Of a stretch of DNA of 64,000 nt, positions 52,340-62,015 are shown one piece after another. The DNA comes from Idiomarina sp. PL1-037 (GTDB taxonomy: Bacteria > Pseudomonadota > Gammaproteobacteria > Enterobacterales > Alteromonadaceae), in contig NZ_CP139873.1 of assembly GCF_034422975.1 (NCBI RefSeq), positions 2,356,001 to 2,420,000 of the forward strand. The letters are read 5' to 3'. The notes beneath the pieces were generated by a model. The model ran no database searches, was not told where the DNA came from, and worked only from the letters and a program-made list of their open reading frames with translations. The position numbers were made by a program, and so were the translations under genes. Numbering within the stretch: the first letter of the stretch is position 1; every line of letters starts with the position of its first letter.

Positions 52340-53728
52340 ATGTTTGTCATCGTTAGACTGGATTTGAGCTTAAGTAGTAAGGATACGAGTTTGGCTGAAG
52401 TGCATCCGGACAACAATTTTCCCTATCCAATACCAGCGCGTTACCAGTCGATAAAGTTACTGGGGCAAGGTGGCAGTGGACTAGTTTATAAAGCCTACGA
52501 CCAGCGTTTAAAACGCACGGTTGCGATTAAGTTTGCCCGGTCGCCCTCTATTGTTAGCCGCCACAGGCTGGTAAATGAAGCGCGCCTTTTGTCCAGCGTT
52601 GACCACCCCGCTCTTTGCCGCGTGTTTGATGTTGGCGAACCGGAAGTTTCTTCCTCTTCATTGTTTATGGTGCTTGAGCACATTGAAGGTAAACCTTTAA
52701 GTGAGCAACGCAGCTGTCTGTCTGTCTATGACGCCACCAAAGTGGTTAAATCTTTGACTGACGGGGTTTGTCGTATGCACAAGGCCGGTTATGCACACAA
52801 CGACATTACTGCCCAGAACATAATGATCCGCTCAACAGAGAATACCGAAGACGAGTCTGATAATGCCGCGGTTTTAGTTGATTTGAGTATTGCTGCGCCA
52901 AGTTCGCCCACAACAATTAAGCGAGACATATACCAACTGGGCGCGTTGCTTTTATCACTACTGGCCAACATGAAACCTGAGCAATTTTTTCAGCACTCAA
53001 TAACACCCCCCAACCGGCTTCCTGCGGAACTCAGTCGTATCTTAAAAAAAGCGCTCTCGGCTGAGCCAAACGAAGGATTTCAGCATTGCTGCGAGTTTCA
53101 GCAAGAGTTGGGTAGCTGGCTCCGTAACTATCAGTTAAGAAAACGTTTCTTCTGGCTGGGGGCTGGTGGTGCTGCCATTTTGGTTATTATTTTTGTCTTG
53201 TTCATTTTTTTACGAGCACAGACAAACCGGCATTTGCTGGATGGTTACTCGATTGAACAAAACCAATACGCGCATGCGCTTGTCTTTGCTCATTACTCTC
53301 AACACCTTGCCAACGGCGGTCAGCTTCAACAGGCGGCTGAGCAGGCCGAATTAGCACTTACCCACTTTGACGATGCTGTAGAAAGTAGCCCGGGGGTGTT
53401 GAAATACCATTCGGAACGCGCTCGTTTTGTGCTGAATTCAGGCGACATTTTTACCCGCTCACAGCTCACGACTATGCTGCTTAATGCGATTAATGAACTG
53501 GGTAACCCAGATGCGTATGAGGAAAAAGCGGCAGCCCATTATTTGCGGGCAGAAATGTACTTAGGTCTTGCTGAACTTAATAGCGAACAGCCTCATTTAG
53601 TTGAACGTTGGAAAGCTTCGGCGCTGAGTTCGGCGAAGGCAGCGATCAAGCACCAACCGGGCGTCGACCGCTACCAGCAATTACATGATGAACTCGATAA
53701 TTCTCAGTCCAGTGCCGGGACAGACTGA
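52340..53728 (+). CDS. Membrane Ser/Thr protein kinase with C-terminal TPR-like region
   Basis: I chose the ATG at 52340 (a TTG lies just before it); the kinase core begins near residue 30. Motifs: GQGGSGLVYKAYD (P-loop), TVAIKFARS (Lys), HNDITAQNIM (catalytic loop, replacing HRDLKPxN but with Asp and Asn kept) and LVDLSIA (DFG variant with Asp kept). A membrane helix (about 275-297) is followed by a helical, TPR-like periplasmic region. It should be catalytically active. Its end overlaps that of tgt (convergent). Substrate and signal unknown. Confidence 0.85.
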   Translation: MFVIVRLDLSLSSKDTSLAEVHPDNNFPYPIPARYQSIKLLGQGGSGLVYKAYDQRLKRTVAIKFARSPSIVSRHRLVNEARLLSSVDHPALCRVFDVGEPEVSSSSLFMVLEHIEGKPLSEQRSCLSVYDATKVVKSLTDGVCRMHKAGYAHNDITAQNIMIRSTENTEDESDNAAVLVDLSIAAPSSPTTIKRDIYQLGALLLSLLANMKPEQFFQHSITPPNRLPAELSRILKKALSAEPNEGFQHCCEFQQELGSWLRNYQLRKRFFWLGAGGAAILVIIFVLFIFLRAQTNRHLLDGYSIEQNQYAHALVFAHYSQHLANGGQLQQAAEQAELALTHFDDAVESSPGVLKYHSERARFVLNSGDIFTRSQLTTMLLNAINELGNPDAYEEKAAAHYLRAEMYLGLAELNSEQPHLVERWKASALSSAKAAIKHQPGVDRYQQLHDELDNSQSSAGTD

Positions 53729-54825
53729 TCTCTTAAACGGTAAAACTCTTTGACGTAGTCATCGAAAGTGCCGGCATCCAGTGCGTCACGCATGTCACTC
53801 ATTACTTTTTGATAAAAGCGCAGGTTGTGAATGGTGTTCAGGCGTGACCCCAGCATCTCGTTAGTACGATCCAAATGATGCAAATACGCCCGCGAATAGT
53901 TTTTACAGGTGTAGCAGTCACAGTTTTCATCCAGCGGAGATGTGTCCGTACGGTGCACTGCATTACGGATTTTTACTACGCCGGTGCTAATAAATAAGTG
54001 ACCATTACGTGCATTACGGGTTGGCATAACGCAGTCGAACATATCAATACCGCGGCGTACGGCTTCAACTAAGTCTTCCGGCTTGCCTACCCCCATTAAA
54101 TAACGAGGCTTCTGCTCGGGCATTTGCGGTGCGGTGTGCTCTAAAATGCGCATCATATCTTCTTTCGGCTCACCTACTGATAAACCACCAATAGCGTAAC
54201 CGTCGAACCCGATATCGGTCAGACCTTTCAGAGAAATATCGCGCAGCTCTTCGTACATGCCGCCCTGAATAATACCGAACAACGCCGCTTTGCTCTCACC
54301 GTGCTCTTGTTTAGAGCGTTCAGCCCAGCGCAACGATAATTCCATGGAACTGCGCGCTTCAGCCTGCGTGGCAGGAAACGGCGTGCACTCGTCAAATATC
54401 ATGACTATGTCTGAGCCCAGTTCGCGTTGAACCTGCATAGATTTTTCCGGGGTCAGCAGTATTTTCTCGCCGTTAATGGGCGAACGGAAAGTCACGCCCT
54501 CTTCGGTAATTTTGCGAAGCTCACCCAAACTGAACACCTGAAAACCGCCTGAGTCAGTCAGAATAGGTTTGTCCCAGTTCATAAAGTCATGCAAGTCACC
54601 GTGCTGCTGAATAATTTGCGTACCCGGGCGCAGCATTAGGTGAAAGGTATTGCCCAGGCAGATTTGTGCGCCAGTGTCTTTTACCTCTTCTGGTGTCATA
54701 CCTTTTATGGTACCCAGAGTACCTACCGGCATGAACGCTGGTGTTTCTACGGTTCCACGTTCAAATACCATGCGCCCACGACGCGCGCGACCACTGGTTT
54801 TGTCTAATTCAAATTTCATTGTCAT
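53704..54825 (-). CDS. tgt: tRNA-guanine transglycosylase
   Basis: The 373-residue protein has the nucleophile region PILTDSGGFQVFSLG, the second Asp region (FDCVMPTRNARNGHLF) and the zinc site CDCYTCKNYSRAYLHHL. It exchanges guanine for preQ1 at position 34 of GUN-anticodon tRNAs. It follows queA by 25 bases in a queuosine operon. A second Met two codons in (MKFELDK) may be the true start. Confidence 0.98.
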   Translation of the reverse strand: MTMKFELDKTSGRARRGRMVFERGTVETPAFMPVGTLGTIKGMTPEEVKDTGAQICLGNTFHLMLRPGTQIIQQHGDLHDFMNWDKPILTDSGGFQVFSLGELRKITEEGVTFRSPINGEKILLTPEKSMQVQRELGSDIVMIFDECTPFPATQAEARSSMELSLRWAERSKQEHGESKAALFGIIQGGMYEELRDISLKGLTDIGFDGYAIGGLSVGEPKEDMMRILEHTAPQMPEQKPRYLMGVGKPEDLVEAVRRGIDMFDCVMPTRNARNGHLFISTGVVKIRNAVHRTDTSPLDENCDCYTCKNYSRAYLHHLDRTNEMLGSRLNTIHNLRFYQKVMSDMRDALDAGTFDDYVKEFYRLRDQSVPALD

Positions 54826-54850
54826 AAGTATTCACTTCAGTGTATTAAGT

Positions 54851-55906
54851 TTAGCGCTGTAACAGCATGGCATCGCCGTAACTAAAGAATCTATAACGCT
54901 CTTTAATGGCTTCATTATAAGCTTTCATAATTAAATCACGACCAACAAATGCCGAAACCAGCATAATGAGTGTGGACTCGGGCAGGTGAAAGTTGGTTAT
55001 CATGCTATCGACCACTTTAAATTCATAACCCGGATAAATAAAAATATCGGTGTCATCAAAAAACGGTTCTATGCTTTCATTAGTTGATGCCTGAGCGGCC
55101 GATTCCAGCGAACGAACCGAGGTTGTCCCTACAGCAATAACCCGGCCACCTGAAGCTTGGGTCTGCTTAATGGCATGACAGGTTTCGGCACTGACTTTCG
55201 CGTATTCACTGTGCATAACGTGGTCGTTAATATCGTCCACGCGCACTGGCTGGAAGGTTCCTGCGCCTACGTGCAGGGTAACATAGGCGAAATTTACGCC
55301 TTTCTCACGTAATTGTTGCAGTATTTCGTCGTCAAAATGCAAACCGGCGGTTGGGGCCGCAACGGCACCCGGCTCGCGGTTATAAACGGTTTGGTAGCGC
55401 TCTTTGTCAGAGTTTTCATCCGGACGGTCAATGTAAGGCGGCAATGGCATATGCCCGTATTGCTCAAGTAATTCCAGCACGGTTTCATCGTGTTCAAACT
55501 TCAGTTCAAACAGTGCATCGTGACGCGCCAGCATTGTTATTTTTACATGGCCTTCCAGCAGCAATTCAGCACCCGCTTTGGGTGCGCGGTTAGCCCGGAC
55601 ATGCGCAAGCACCCGATGGTCATCCAGTAATCGCTCGACCAAAACCTCGACTTTACCACCGGACACTTTTTCACCCAGCAAACGCGCAGGGATAACCCGG
55701 GTGTCATTAAACACCAACAAGTCACCGGCGTTTATCTCATCCACAATATTTTTAAAGTGTTTATGCTCAATGCTGTTTTCACTGGCTTTTACCGAGATCA
55801 GCCTACTGGCACTGCGTTGTTCTTGCGGATAGCGGGCAATAAGCTCATCGGGGAGCTCAAATGAAAAGTCACTGACTTTTAAAGAAGAATGATTGGTATC
55901 TGACAT
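54851..55906 (-). CDS. queA: S-adenosylmethionine:tRNA ribosyltransferase-isomerase
   Basis: The 351-residue protein contains LIARYPQEQRSASRL, LVFNDTRVIPARLLG, GAVAAPTAGLHFD, VTLHVGAGTFQPV and ITNFHLPESTLIMLV, all conserved in QueA. It turns preQ1-tRNA into epoxyqueuosine-tRNA. First gene of the queA-tgt pair. Confidence 0.98.
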   Translation of the reverse strand: MSDTNHSSLKVSDFSFELPDELIARYPQEQRSASRLISVKASENSIEHKHFKNIVDEINAGDLLVFNDTRVIPARLLGEKVSGGKVEVLVERLLDDHRVLAHVRANRAPKAGAELLLEGHVKITMLARHDALFELKFEHDETVLELLEQYGHMPLPPYIDRPDENSDKERYQTVYNREPGAVAAPTAGLHFDDEILQQLREKGVNFAYVTLHVGAGTFQPVRVDDINDHVMHSEYAKVSAETCHAIKQTQASGGRVIAVGTTSVRSLESAAQASTNESIEPFFDDTDIFIYPGYEFKVVDSMITNFHLPESTLIMLVSAFVGRDLIMKAYNEAIKERYRFFSYGDAMLLQR

Positions 55907-55957
55907 ATCCGTGCTGCATTTGCGAGTCTAGTGAAGCGCGGATTTTACTGGAAAGTA

Positions 55958-55984
55958 GGCAGCCTGTCACTGTTGCAGGCTGCC
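55958..55984. terminator. Hairpin between pit and queA
   Basis: GGCAGCCTG and CAGGCTGCC form a perfect nine-base stem. It lies 14 bases after the pit stop; only short T-runs flank it on either strand. Likely terminator of the DUF47-pit operon. Confidence 0.65.
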
Positions 55985-55998
55985 TGTTTATCGCAAGT

Positions 55999-57270
55999 TT
56001 ATGCGACGCCGAAAATTGCTTTTAAAATGTAGAAGAAGGCAATGGACATAATGGCACCTGCAGGCAGTGTAACTACCCAGGAAATAACGATATTGCGAAC
56101 CACACCCAGATTCAGGGCAGCGATACCACGCGCCATACCGACACCTAACACAGCACCGACCAGAGTTTGTGTTGTAGAAATTGGTAAACCGGTACCCGAA
56201 GCAAGAACCACGGTTGACGCAGCAGCAAGTTCGGCAGCAAAACCACGGCTTGGGGTTAAGTGCGTAATGCCGTTACCAATGGTCGCAATGACGCGTTTGC
56301 CCAGCATAGCCAGGCCGGCAACAATACCAACCGCACCTAGAGGCAGTACCCACCAGGCTAACTGCGCCTCACTGCCAATATCACCGCCGCTGGTAACCAC
56401 ACTGACAACAGCAGCCAACGGACCAATAGCGTTAGCTACGTCGTTTGAACCGTGAGCAAAGGCCATAGCACAGGCGGTTACCACCATTAATACCGCAAAG
56501 ACTTTTTCCACGTTGGTGTAGTGCATGTCTTTGTCATCTGACGGATTAAACTTAAGACGTCCAATTGCTACTTTACCAATAGCAAAGACCAGTGCGGCAA
56601 TACCAAGAGCCCACAGATAACCCTCAAGGCTGCCAAGGTCCAGCCCAACGTGCTTAAGACCTTTCTTGATGGTGACCAGCGACAACACAAAGCCCGCTAA
56701 CCCCATATAATACGGAACATAGCGCTTGGCCATTGCTAAAGGATTAGAGCGGTCAAAAATAAGCTTTTGTGCGCTCATAAATATGAGGTAAGCAATAAAC
56801 CCGGATATAGCCGGAGTGACAACCCAGCTTCCAACGACACCTCCAACTTTCATCCACTGAACCGACTCCATACTGACGCCAACGGCTGAGAAACCAACGA
56901 TAGCACCAATAATTGAGTGAGTGGTTGATACAGGCCAACCCAAGTAAGAAGCAATTAAGAGCCAGAACCCGGCAGCCAATAACGCTGAGATCATACCGAA
57001 CACTAGCAGCTCGGGTTGATTAACGAAATAACCGGAATCGATAATGCCTTTTCGAATGGTTGACGTCACTTCGCCACCAGCAAGATAAGCACCAGCGAAC
57101 TCAAAAATCATGGCAATAACAATTGCCTGTTTTATTGTCAGTGCTTTAGAACCAACCGATGTTCCCATAGCATTGGCAACGTCATTCGCACCAATACCCC
57201 AGGCCATAAAGAAACCAAAAACCGCAGCCATCCCAATAAGCAGGAGGCTATAGCTAGAAATTATATCCAT
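55999..57270 (-). CDS. Pit-family inorganic phosphate transporter
   Basis: The 423-residue polytopic membrane protein has the duplicated Pit signatures GANDVANAMGTSVGSKAL (N-half) and AHGSNDVANAIGPLAAV (C-half), with about ten membrane helices. It probably imports metal-phosphate by proton or sodium symport. It lies 14 bases after a DUF47 gene, the usual regulator partner of Pit. Confidence 0.95.
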   Translation of the reverse strand: MDIISSYSLLLIGMAAVFGFFMAWGIGANDVANAMGTSVGSKALTIKQAIVIAMIFEFAGAYLAGGEVTSTIRKGIIDSGYFVNQPELLVFGMISALLAAGFWLLIASYLGWPVSTTHSIIGAIVGFSAVGVSMESVQWMKVGGVVGSWVVTPAISGFIAYLIFMSAQKLIFDRSNPLAMAKRYVPYYMGLAGFVLSLVTIKKGLKHVGLDLGSLEGYLWALGIAALVFAIGKVAIGRLKFNPSDDKDMHYTNVEKVFAVLMVVTACAMAFAHGSNDVANAIGPLAAVVSVVTSGGDIGSEAQLAWWVLPLGAVGIVAGLAMLGKRVIATIGNGITHLTPSRGFAAELAAASTVVLASGTGLPISTTQTLVGAVLGVGMARGIAALNLGVVRNIVISWVVTLPAGAIMSIAFFYILKAIFGVA

Positions 57271-57284
57271 AAATCAGACTCCGC

Positions 57285-57965
57285 TTAGACGCGCGCTAGC
57301 ATTAGTTCGAAACGTGCACCGACTCGTTCAGCCAGATCGGCTAAGTCGCCAACCCAATCAAGAATACGGTATAGGAACATCGCATCTACAGGGTTCATAT
57401 CGAGCTCGATTTTACGTAGATCCTGACGCAGTTTAATCTGAAGTTCATCGGTATCGGCTTCAATGGCATCAAGTTCTGCAATGAAGTTATCGACAAGATC
57501 GCGTTCGCGGCCTTTAAAGCCTGTTTCCAGCAAATCATCAAATTCGCCGATGGTTTCGCGTGCTTTATCGGTTGCGTCCAGACAACGGCTTAAGTAGGCA
57601 TCAAAGTCTTTAACCAGTGGTTCCGGGATAATCAATTCACGCCCTGTAACCAGACCGGAGATATCTTTGGCTTTATTGGCAATTTTATCCTGCTGCGAAA
57701 CAAGTTCGAGCAAGTCGGCTCGCTCTACAGGCATAAATAAGCCGCTAGGAAGGTTCAGACGGATTTTACGTTTCATATCATCCGCGGTTGATTCGTGTTT
57801 TACGATGGTTGTACGAGCAACTTCTGCGCTCTGCCAGTCCTTGGAATAAACCGCCTTAAAGAAATCTTTCAGCGCATAGGCGCAGCGGTGCACTTCGTCC
57901 ATGTGCTCAATCATCGGTTTGATAGGAGACTTTGCAAAGACCCCAAGAAATGAGTTCACTGACAT
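57285..57965 (-). CDS. DUF47/TIGR00153 PhoU-like Pit accessory protein
   Basis: The 226-residue helical protein resembles PhoU and matches TIGR00153 (MSVNSFLGVFAKSPIKPMIEHMDEVHRC, LPSGLFMPVERADLLELVSQQDKIAN). It is thought to gate the adjacent Pit transporter. First gene of the pair. No Pho box was identified. Confidence 0.93.
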   Translation of the reverse strand: MSVNSFLGVFAKSPIKPMIEHMDEVHRCAYALKDFFKAVYSKDWQSAEVARTTIVKHESTADDMKRKIRLNLPSGLFMPVERADLLELVSQQDKIANKAKDISGLVTGRELIIPEPLVKDFDAYLSRCLDATDKARETIGEFDDLLETGFKGRERDLVDNFIAELDAIEADTDELQIKLRQDLRKIELDMNPVDAMFLYRILDWVGDLADLAERVGARFELMLARV

Positions 57966-58056
57966 AACATTATCCGATTTTTTTCAGCCGATGTTAGCTG
58001 CCGCGAATGTTAGCGAAATCTAAAGGTAAAGGGAACCGTAAGATTTGATTAATTCA

Positions 58057-59979
58057 TCATACGCTGAACGCTCGTTCTATTTCAGTTCTCTGAGTATCCA
58101 CTTCAGCCTCGACTTGCTTTAACAACTGGTGTGCGTTGTCCATTTCGTTGACTAATTGCTGTAACTGTACTGAGAATCCGTTAACTTTGTCTGTCTGCTG
58201 TTCTGCCAGCCGAAATGAGGTTTGAGCTTCTTCGGTTGACGCCTGCGCCTGAGCAGAAACCTCATTTGCAGTTTTCACCAAACGTTCAACGAATTGTTGC
58301 TGCGAATGACCAGCCCCAGCAATGTCCTGGTAGCCTTTTTCAATAGAGAGCGAGGCGTCCGTCAGTTGGTTTAAAGAGTCATTAATGCCGCCAAGAGAGG
58401 ATTGTGTTTTCTGCGCCAGCTGCCGAACTTCATCAGCCACCACCGCGAAACCACGGCCCTGCTCGCCCGCCCTGGCAGCTTCAATGGCGGCATTCAGCGC
58501 CAGTAAATTGGTCTGATCAGCAATACCGGAAATAATCGACAGCGCATCTTTTACCTCTTTTACCGAATGATCAAGCTGTTCGGCAGAGCGTTTGGCTGCT
58601 TCTATGGCTTTTTCATTCAGTTCTGAGGCGTCTCTCAATTTAAGAATATGCTGGTGACTCTGTCTCATTGAGTCCTGTGTATCGAATGCATTTTTTTCCA
58701 GTGTATTGGTGCACTGGTTTAATTCTTCGGTTAACTCGCTCAATTCAGTTATGCCCTGAATAGTGACCGATGCGGATGACTGCGTATTGGCTGATGATTG
58801 CACAATATGCTGCAACTCCTGTATTACCCGCTTCAGAGCTTCATTGACCACGGTCATTTGCTGGGACTTTTCCTCGTCGCGACGCTGTGTCTGTTCAAGT
58901 ATGCCGTTAAAGAATCGGGCAATTTCAGCCATCTCGGTGTCGCGATCGGCGTTGGGTAAATAGTTGAGCTCCTGCTTAACCAATAAAGTCTCCATGGCAT
59001 CGCGCAAGCTTCGCAGAGGCGTCAGGACCATGCGTTTGAGTAACACAAAGTTCAGTAGTGCAAACACTAACAGCACCGCCACCAAAGCCACGAGACTCAG
59101 CTTTATCTGCATCAAGCTGGCTTGCTGGCTTTGTAAAAGACTCTGCTCTACCTTTACGGCCAGCGACTGAATGCTGGCAATGTCTTCCGAAATAGAGGCA
59201 AAGGCTTCACGCCGTGACTCAATAAGCTGTAGCGTTGAGGACAACTCTTTGGGGTAACGCTGAATTAAGCTGTTCATTTCTGCGACAATTTTCGGGCCCA
59301 GCTCCTTTGCCTCCCTTGGCACCAGCATCATTGACTGGTCAGGCAGTTCTTCTTTTACACCGAGCTCGGGTAACTTTTGCAGCCGGGCAATTTCTTTTTG
59401 AGTAGCGTTAAGCACCTGATTCAATGCCTGCTCCTCGGCTTCACCGCTGGATAAACGCTCTCGCGTATGTACCAAATCAGCAATTAATAACACTAAGTCA
59501 CTACCGATACTTTGATAACTTTCGGCGGCCACCGGGTTATTGCTGCTGCCTTTTTGCACGTAGTCAAACAAACGCGATAATTCGTTAAATAAAGACCGCT
59601 CAGCGTTCACCAGCAGAGCGGCCTCCTGACCAGAGAGTTTACCTATGGCGCGGTAGTCATCAGAAATTCGGCTGCGAATAGTATCCATCTGTTCCTGCAT
59701 AACCGAAATGGAGGTTAAGTTCAGTGTATCGAGCTGGGCGTTCACTTCATTGACCGATGACTCGGCTTGATTTAATAGCAGCGCATTACCCGACTGCAGG
59801 TAACCACTGAGCTCAGTAACCACTTCAACCATTAGTTTCTCTTTTATCGATGAGTAAATAGTCTGCTGTTGTTCAAAGCGCTGTAACTGACTATTAGCCC
59901 AAATGAGCACTGATAAAAACACCAACGACAAACTCAGTAAAGAGAAGGAAGAGACACGACTAAAGGTTGAAACGCGCAT
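58057..59979 (-). CDS. Methyl-accepting chemotaxis protein
   Basis: The 640-residue protein has an N-terminal membrane helix (about 10-30), a long helical sensor region, a second membrane helix (about 293-315), a HAMP-like linker and an MCP signalling domain with the hairpin tip ISGIADQTNLLALNAAIEAARAGEQGRGFAVVADEVRQLAQ. The sensor is long and helical (about 260 residues), of unknown ligand. A single gene in its region, as is common for MCPs. Confidence 0.95.
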   Translation of the reverse strand: MRVSTFSRVSSFSLLSLSLVFLSVLIWANSQLQRFEQQQTIYSSIKEKLMVEVVTELSGYLQSGNALLLNQAESSVNEVNAQLDTLNLTSISVMQEQMDTIRSRISDDYRAIGKLSGQEAALLVNAERSLFNELSRLFDYVQKGSSNNPVAAESYQSIGSDLVLLIADLVHTRERLSSGEAEEQALNQVLNATQKEIARLQKLPELGVKEELPDQSMMLVPREAKELGPKIVAEMNSLIQRYPKELSSTLQLIESRREAFASISEDIASIQSLAVKVEQSLLQSQQASLMQIKLSLVALVAVLLVFALLNFVLLKRMVLTPLRSLRDAMETLLVKQELNYLPNADRDTEMAEIARFFNGILEQTQRRDEEKSQQMTVVNEALKRVIQELQHIVQSSANTQSSASVTIQGITELSELTEELNQCTNTLEKNAFDTQDSMRQSHQHILKLRDASELNEKAIEAAKRSAEQLDHSVKEVKDALSIISGIADQTNLLALNAAIEAARAGEQGRGFAVVADEVRQLAQKTQSSLGGINDSLNQLTDASLSIEKGYQDIAGAGHSQQQFVERLVKTANEVSAQAQASTEEAQTSFRLAEQQTDKVNGFSVQLQQLVNEMDNAHQLLKQVEAEVDTQRTEIERAFSV

Positions 59980-60040
59980 AAATAAGCCCAGTTGATATCA
60001 CTGCGACAGCTTAAGACGTTTTTATGACAGCTTAATGAAA

Positions 60041-60066
60041 AAAGCCGCGGCAATTGCCACGGCTTT
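60041..60066 (-). terminator. Intrinsic terminator after the DUF481 gene
   Basis: AAAGCCG and CGGCTTT arms plus GGC/GCC, with one C-A mismatch, form the stem around AATT; on the minus strand it is followed by a run of T (from AAAAAA at 60038-60043). It lies about 30 bases after the DUF481 stop. Confidence 0.75.
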
Positions 60067-60097
60067 GAGGTTTTCTGAGGTATACAGCTAAGTGTGC

Positions 60098-60883
60098 TTA
60101 GAAAGAATAAACCAGTGTAACAGCCGTTTCTGTATCCAGCTTTTCGATGCTTTCATCAGAAACATGAGAGTTGTGGTTAGCCCCCAGTGACACTTTCATA
60201 GCTAACGCACTGTTAATATTTGCTGACACTGAAAATTCAGCTTTGCTCTTCGTGTTGTCTTCACCAACTTCAGACGACAACAAGGCACTAAAGCGCGAGT
60301 TTTCACTAATTTTCCACTCCAGGCTACCGGCTAAACGCAAAATCATTGAGCCATCGGATTCAACCGGAGGTTCACCCTCAGCCTGTACGGGCTTGGTATG
60401 TGAATAACCCGGACCAATTTCATAGTCAGCGTAAATGTCCTCATTATAACGATAACGAGCACCATAACCGGTTGCGACAGTAGCCTGATAGTCAAAGCCA
60501 CTGAATTCGTCCTCTTCGTATGAACCGAAGACAAATAATGAGTCGCGGCTGTCAGGATCAAATTTATAGTTACTTTGCGCCGAAATGAACATGCGGTCTG
60601 CGGTTTCGTTCATTTCACCTGTACTCTGATCTTTCTGCTCAGAGGTGTAATAGTCGAATACCCCTTTATGACGCCAATTCTGCACGTCGCGCGATGCAGT
60701 AAACTTACCTTTCAGACTTTCTGTTTCAGTGTTACCTGAAGTATAAAGCAGGCCAAATTCAGCACTGGCTTCCCACTCTTCGACAGTTTCAGTATCGATG
60801 TCGTCAGCATCGTCGAACATAAACGTTTGAGCACTTGCTACAACGGGTAAAAACAAACTCGCGAATAATAAAGAAAATCGCAC
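60098..60883 (-). CDS. DUF481 outer-membrane protein (YdiY-like)
   Basis: The 261-residue protein has a signal peptide ending near ASAQ. The mature part is an all-beta, aromatic-rich barrel of the DUF481 type (EASAEFGLLYTSGNTETESLKGKF; final YSF with terminal Phe). In E. coli the related YdiY is acid-inducible; function is otherwise unknown. It is 37 bases from the fba stop on the same strand and may be read from the same transcript. Confidence 0.9.
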   Translation of the reverse strand: MRFSLLFASLFLPVVASAQTFMFDDADDIDTETVEEWEASAEFGLLYTSGNTETESLKGKFTASRDVQNWRHKGVFDYYTSEQKDQSTGEMNETADRMFISAQSNYKFDPDSRDSLFVFGSYEEDEFSGFDYQATVATGYGARYRYNEDIYADYEIGPGYSHTKPVQAEGEPPVESDGSMILRLAGSLEWKISENSRFSALLSSEVGEDNTKSKAEFSVSANINSALAMKVSLGANHNSHVSDESIEKLDTETAVTLVYSF

Positions 60884-60920
60884 ACTAACCTCGTATCTGT
60901 ATCTTTTATAAAGTCCTTAA

Positions 60921-61985
60921 TTACTTAACTATGGCGTCTAATTCGCCATTTTCGTAACGTTGGAACATTGTTTCTAAATTAATTGGCTTTATTTTGCTCG
61001 CCATACCCGCACAACCAAAGGCCTCGTAGCGCGCGCGACAAATATCTTCCATCGCTTTAGTTGCAGCAGTAAAGAATTTGCGCGGATCAAAATTTGACGG
61101 GTTCTCTGCCAAATGACGACGAATAGCACCGGTTGAAGCCAGGCGTAAATCGGTATCAATGTTCACTTTGCGCACACCGTGTTTTATACCTTCCTGAATT
61201 TGCTCTACCGGCACGCCGTAGGTTTCCGGAATTTCGCCGCCAAATTCATTAATAATTTTAAGCCACTCTTGCGGTACAGATGATGAACCATGCATAACCA
61301 GGTGTGTACCCGGAATGCGACGATGAATCTCTTTAATGCGGTCAATGGCTAAAATATCGCCAGTTGGTGGACGAGTAAACTTGTAAGCACCGTGTGATGT
61401 TCCACAAGCAATCGCCAGTGCATCAACATTTGTAGCTTTCACAAATTCAGCCGCTTCTTCAGGGTCAGTCAGCAGCTGTTCATGCGACAATTTACCTTCG
61501 GCACCAACACCGTCTTCTTCACCCGCTTCCCCGGTTTCCAGTGAGCCCAGGCAACCCAGCTCGCCTTCAACAGAAACGCCACACGCGTGTGCCATCTCTA
61601 CGGTTTGTCTGGTTACTTTTACGTTATAGTCGTACTCTGCAGGTGTTTTTCCGTCCTCAAGCAAAGAGCCGTCCATCATTACCGAGCTAAAGCCCAGTTG
61701 AATAGAACGCTGGCATACCGCCGGAGAAGTACCGTGATCCTGATGAACAACCACCGGAATGTGTGGCCATTCTTCAACAGCGGCCTGAATTAAGTGACGC
61801 AGGAAAGGGGCACCGGCATACTTACGAGCACCCGCTGAAGCCTGTACAATAACCGGGCTGTCAGTAGCATCGGCGGCTTGCATAATTGCGCGCATTTGCT
61901 CTAAGTTGTTGACGTTAAACGCCGGTACGCCGTAATCGTGTTCTGCGGCATGGTCTAGTAACTGTCGTAATGACACCAGGGCCAT
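60921..61985 (-). CDS. Fructose-bisphosphate aldolase, class II (Calvin-cycle subtype)
   Basis: The 354-residue protein has VVHQDHGTSP (zinc His), GVSVEGELGCLGSLETGEAGEEDG (acidic loop of the long subtype), GTSHGAYKF and MHGSSSVP, all conserved in class IIB aldolases. It splits fructose-1,6-bisphosphate in glycolysis or joins trioses in gluconeogenesis. Third in the epd-pgk-fba order. Confidence 0.96.
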   Translation of the reverse strand: MALVSLRQLLDHAAEHDYGVPAFNVNNLEQMRAIMQAADATDSPVIVQASAGARKYAGAPFLRHLIQAAVEEWPHIPVVVHQDHGTSPAVCQRSIQLGFSSVMMDGSLLEDGKTPAEYDYNVKVTRQTVEMAHACGVSVEGELGCLGSLETGEAGEEDGVGAEGKLSHEQLLTDPEEAAEFVKATNVDALAIACGTSHGAYKFTRPPTGDILAIDRIKEIHRRIPGTHLVMHGSSSVPQEWLKIINEFGGEIPETYGVPVEQIQEGIKHGVRKVNIDTDLRLASTGAIRRHLAENPSNFDPRKFFTAATKAMEDICRARYEAFGCAGMASKIKPINLETMFQRYENGELDAIVK

Positions 61986-62015
61986 AAAAATACTCCTTAA
62001 TTAAAAAACTTGTGT

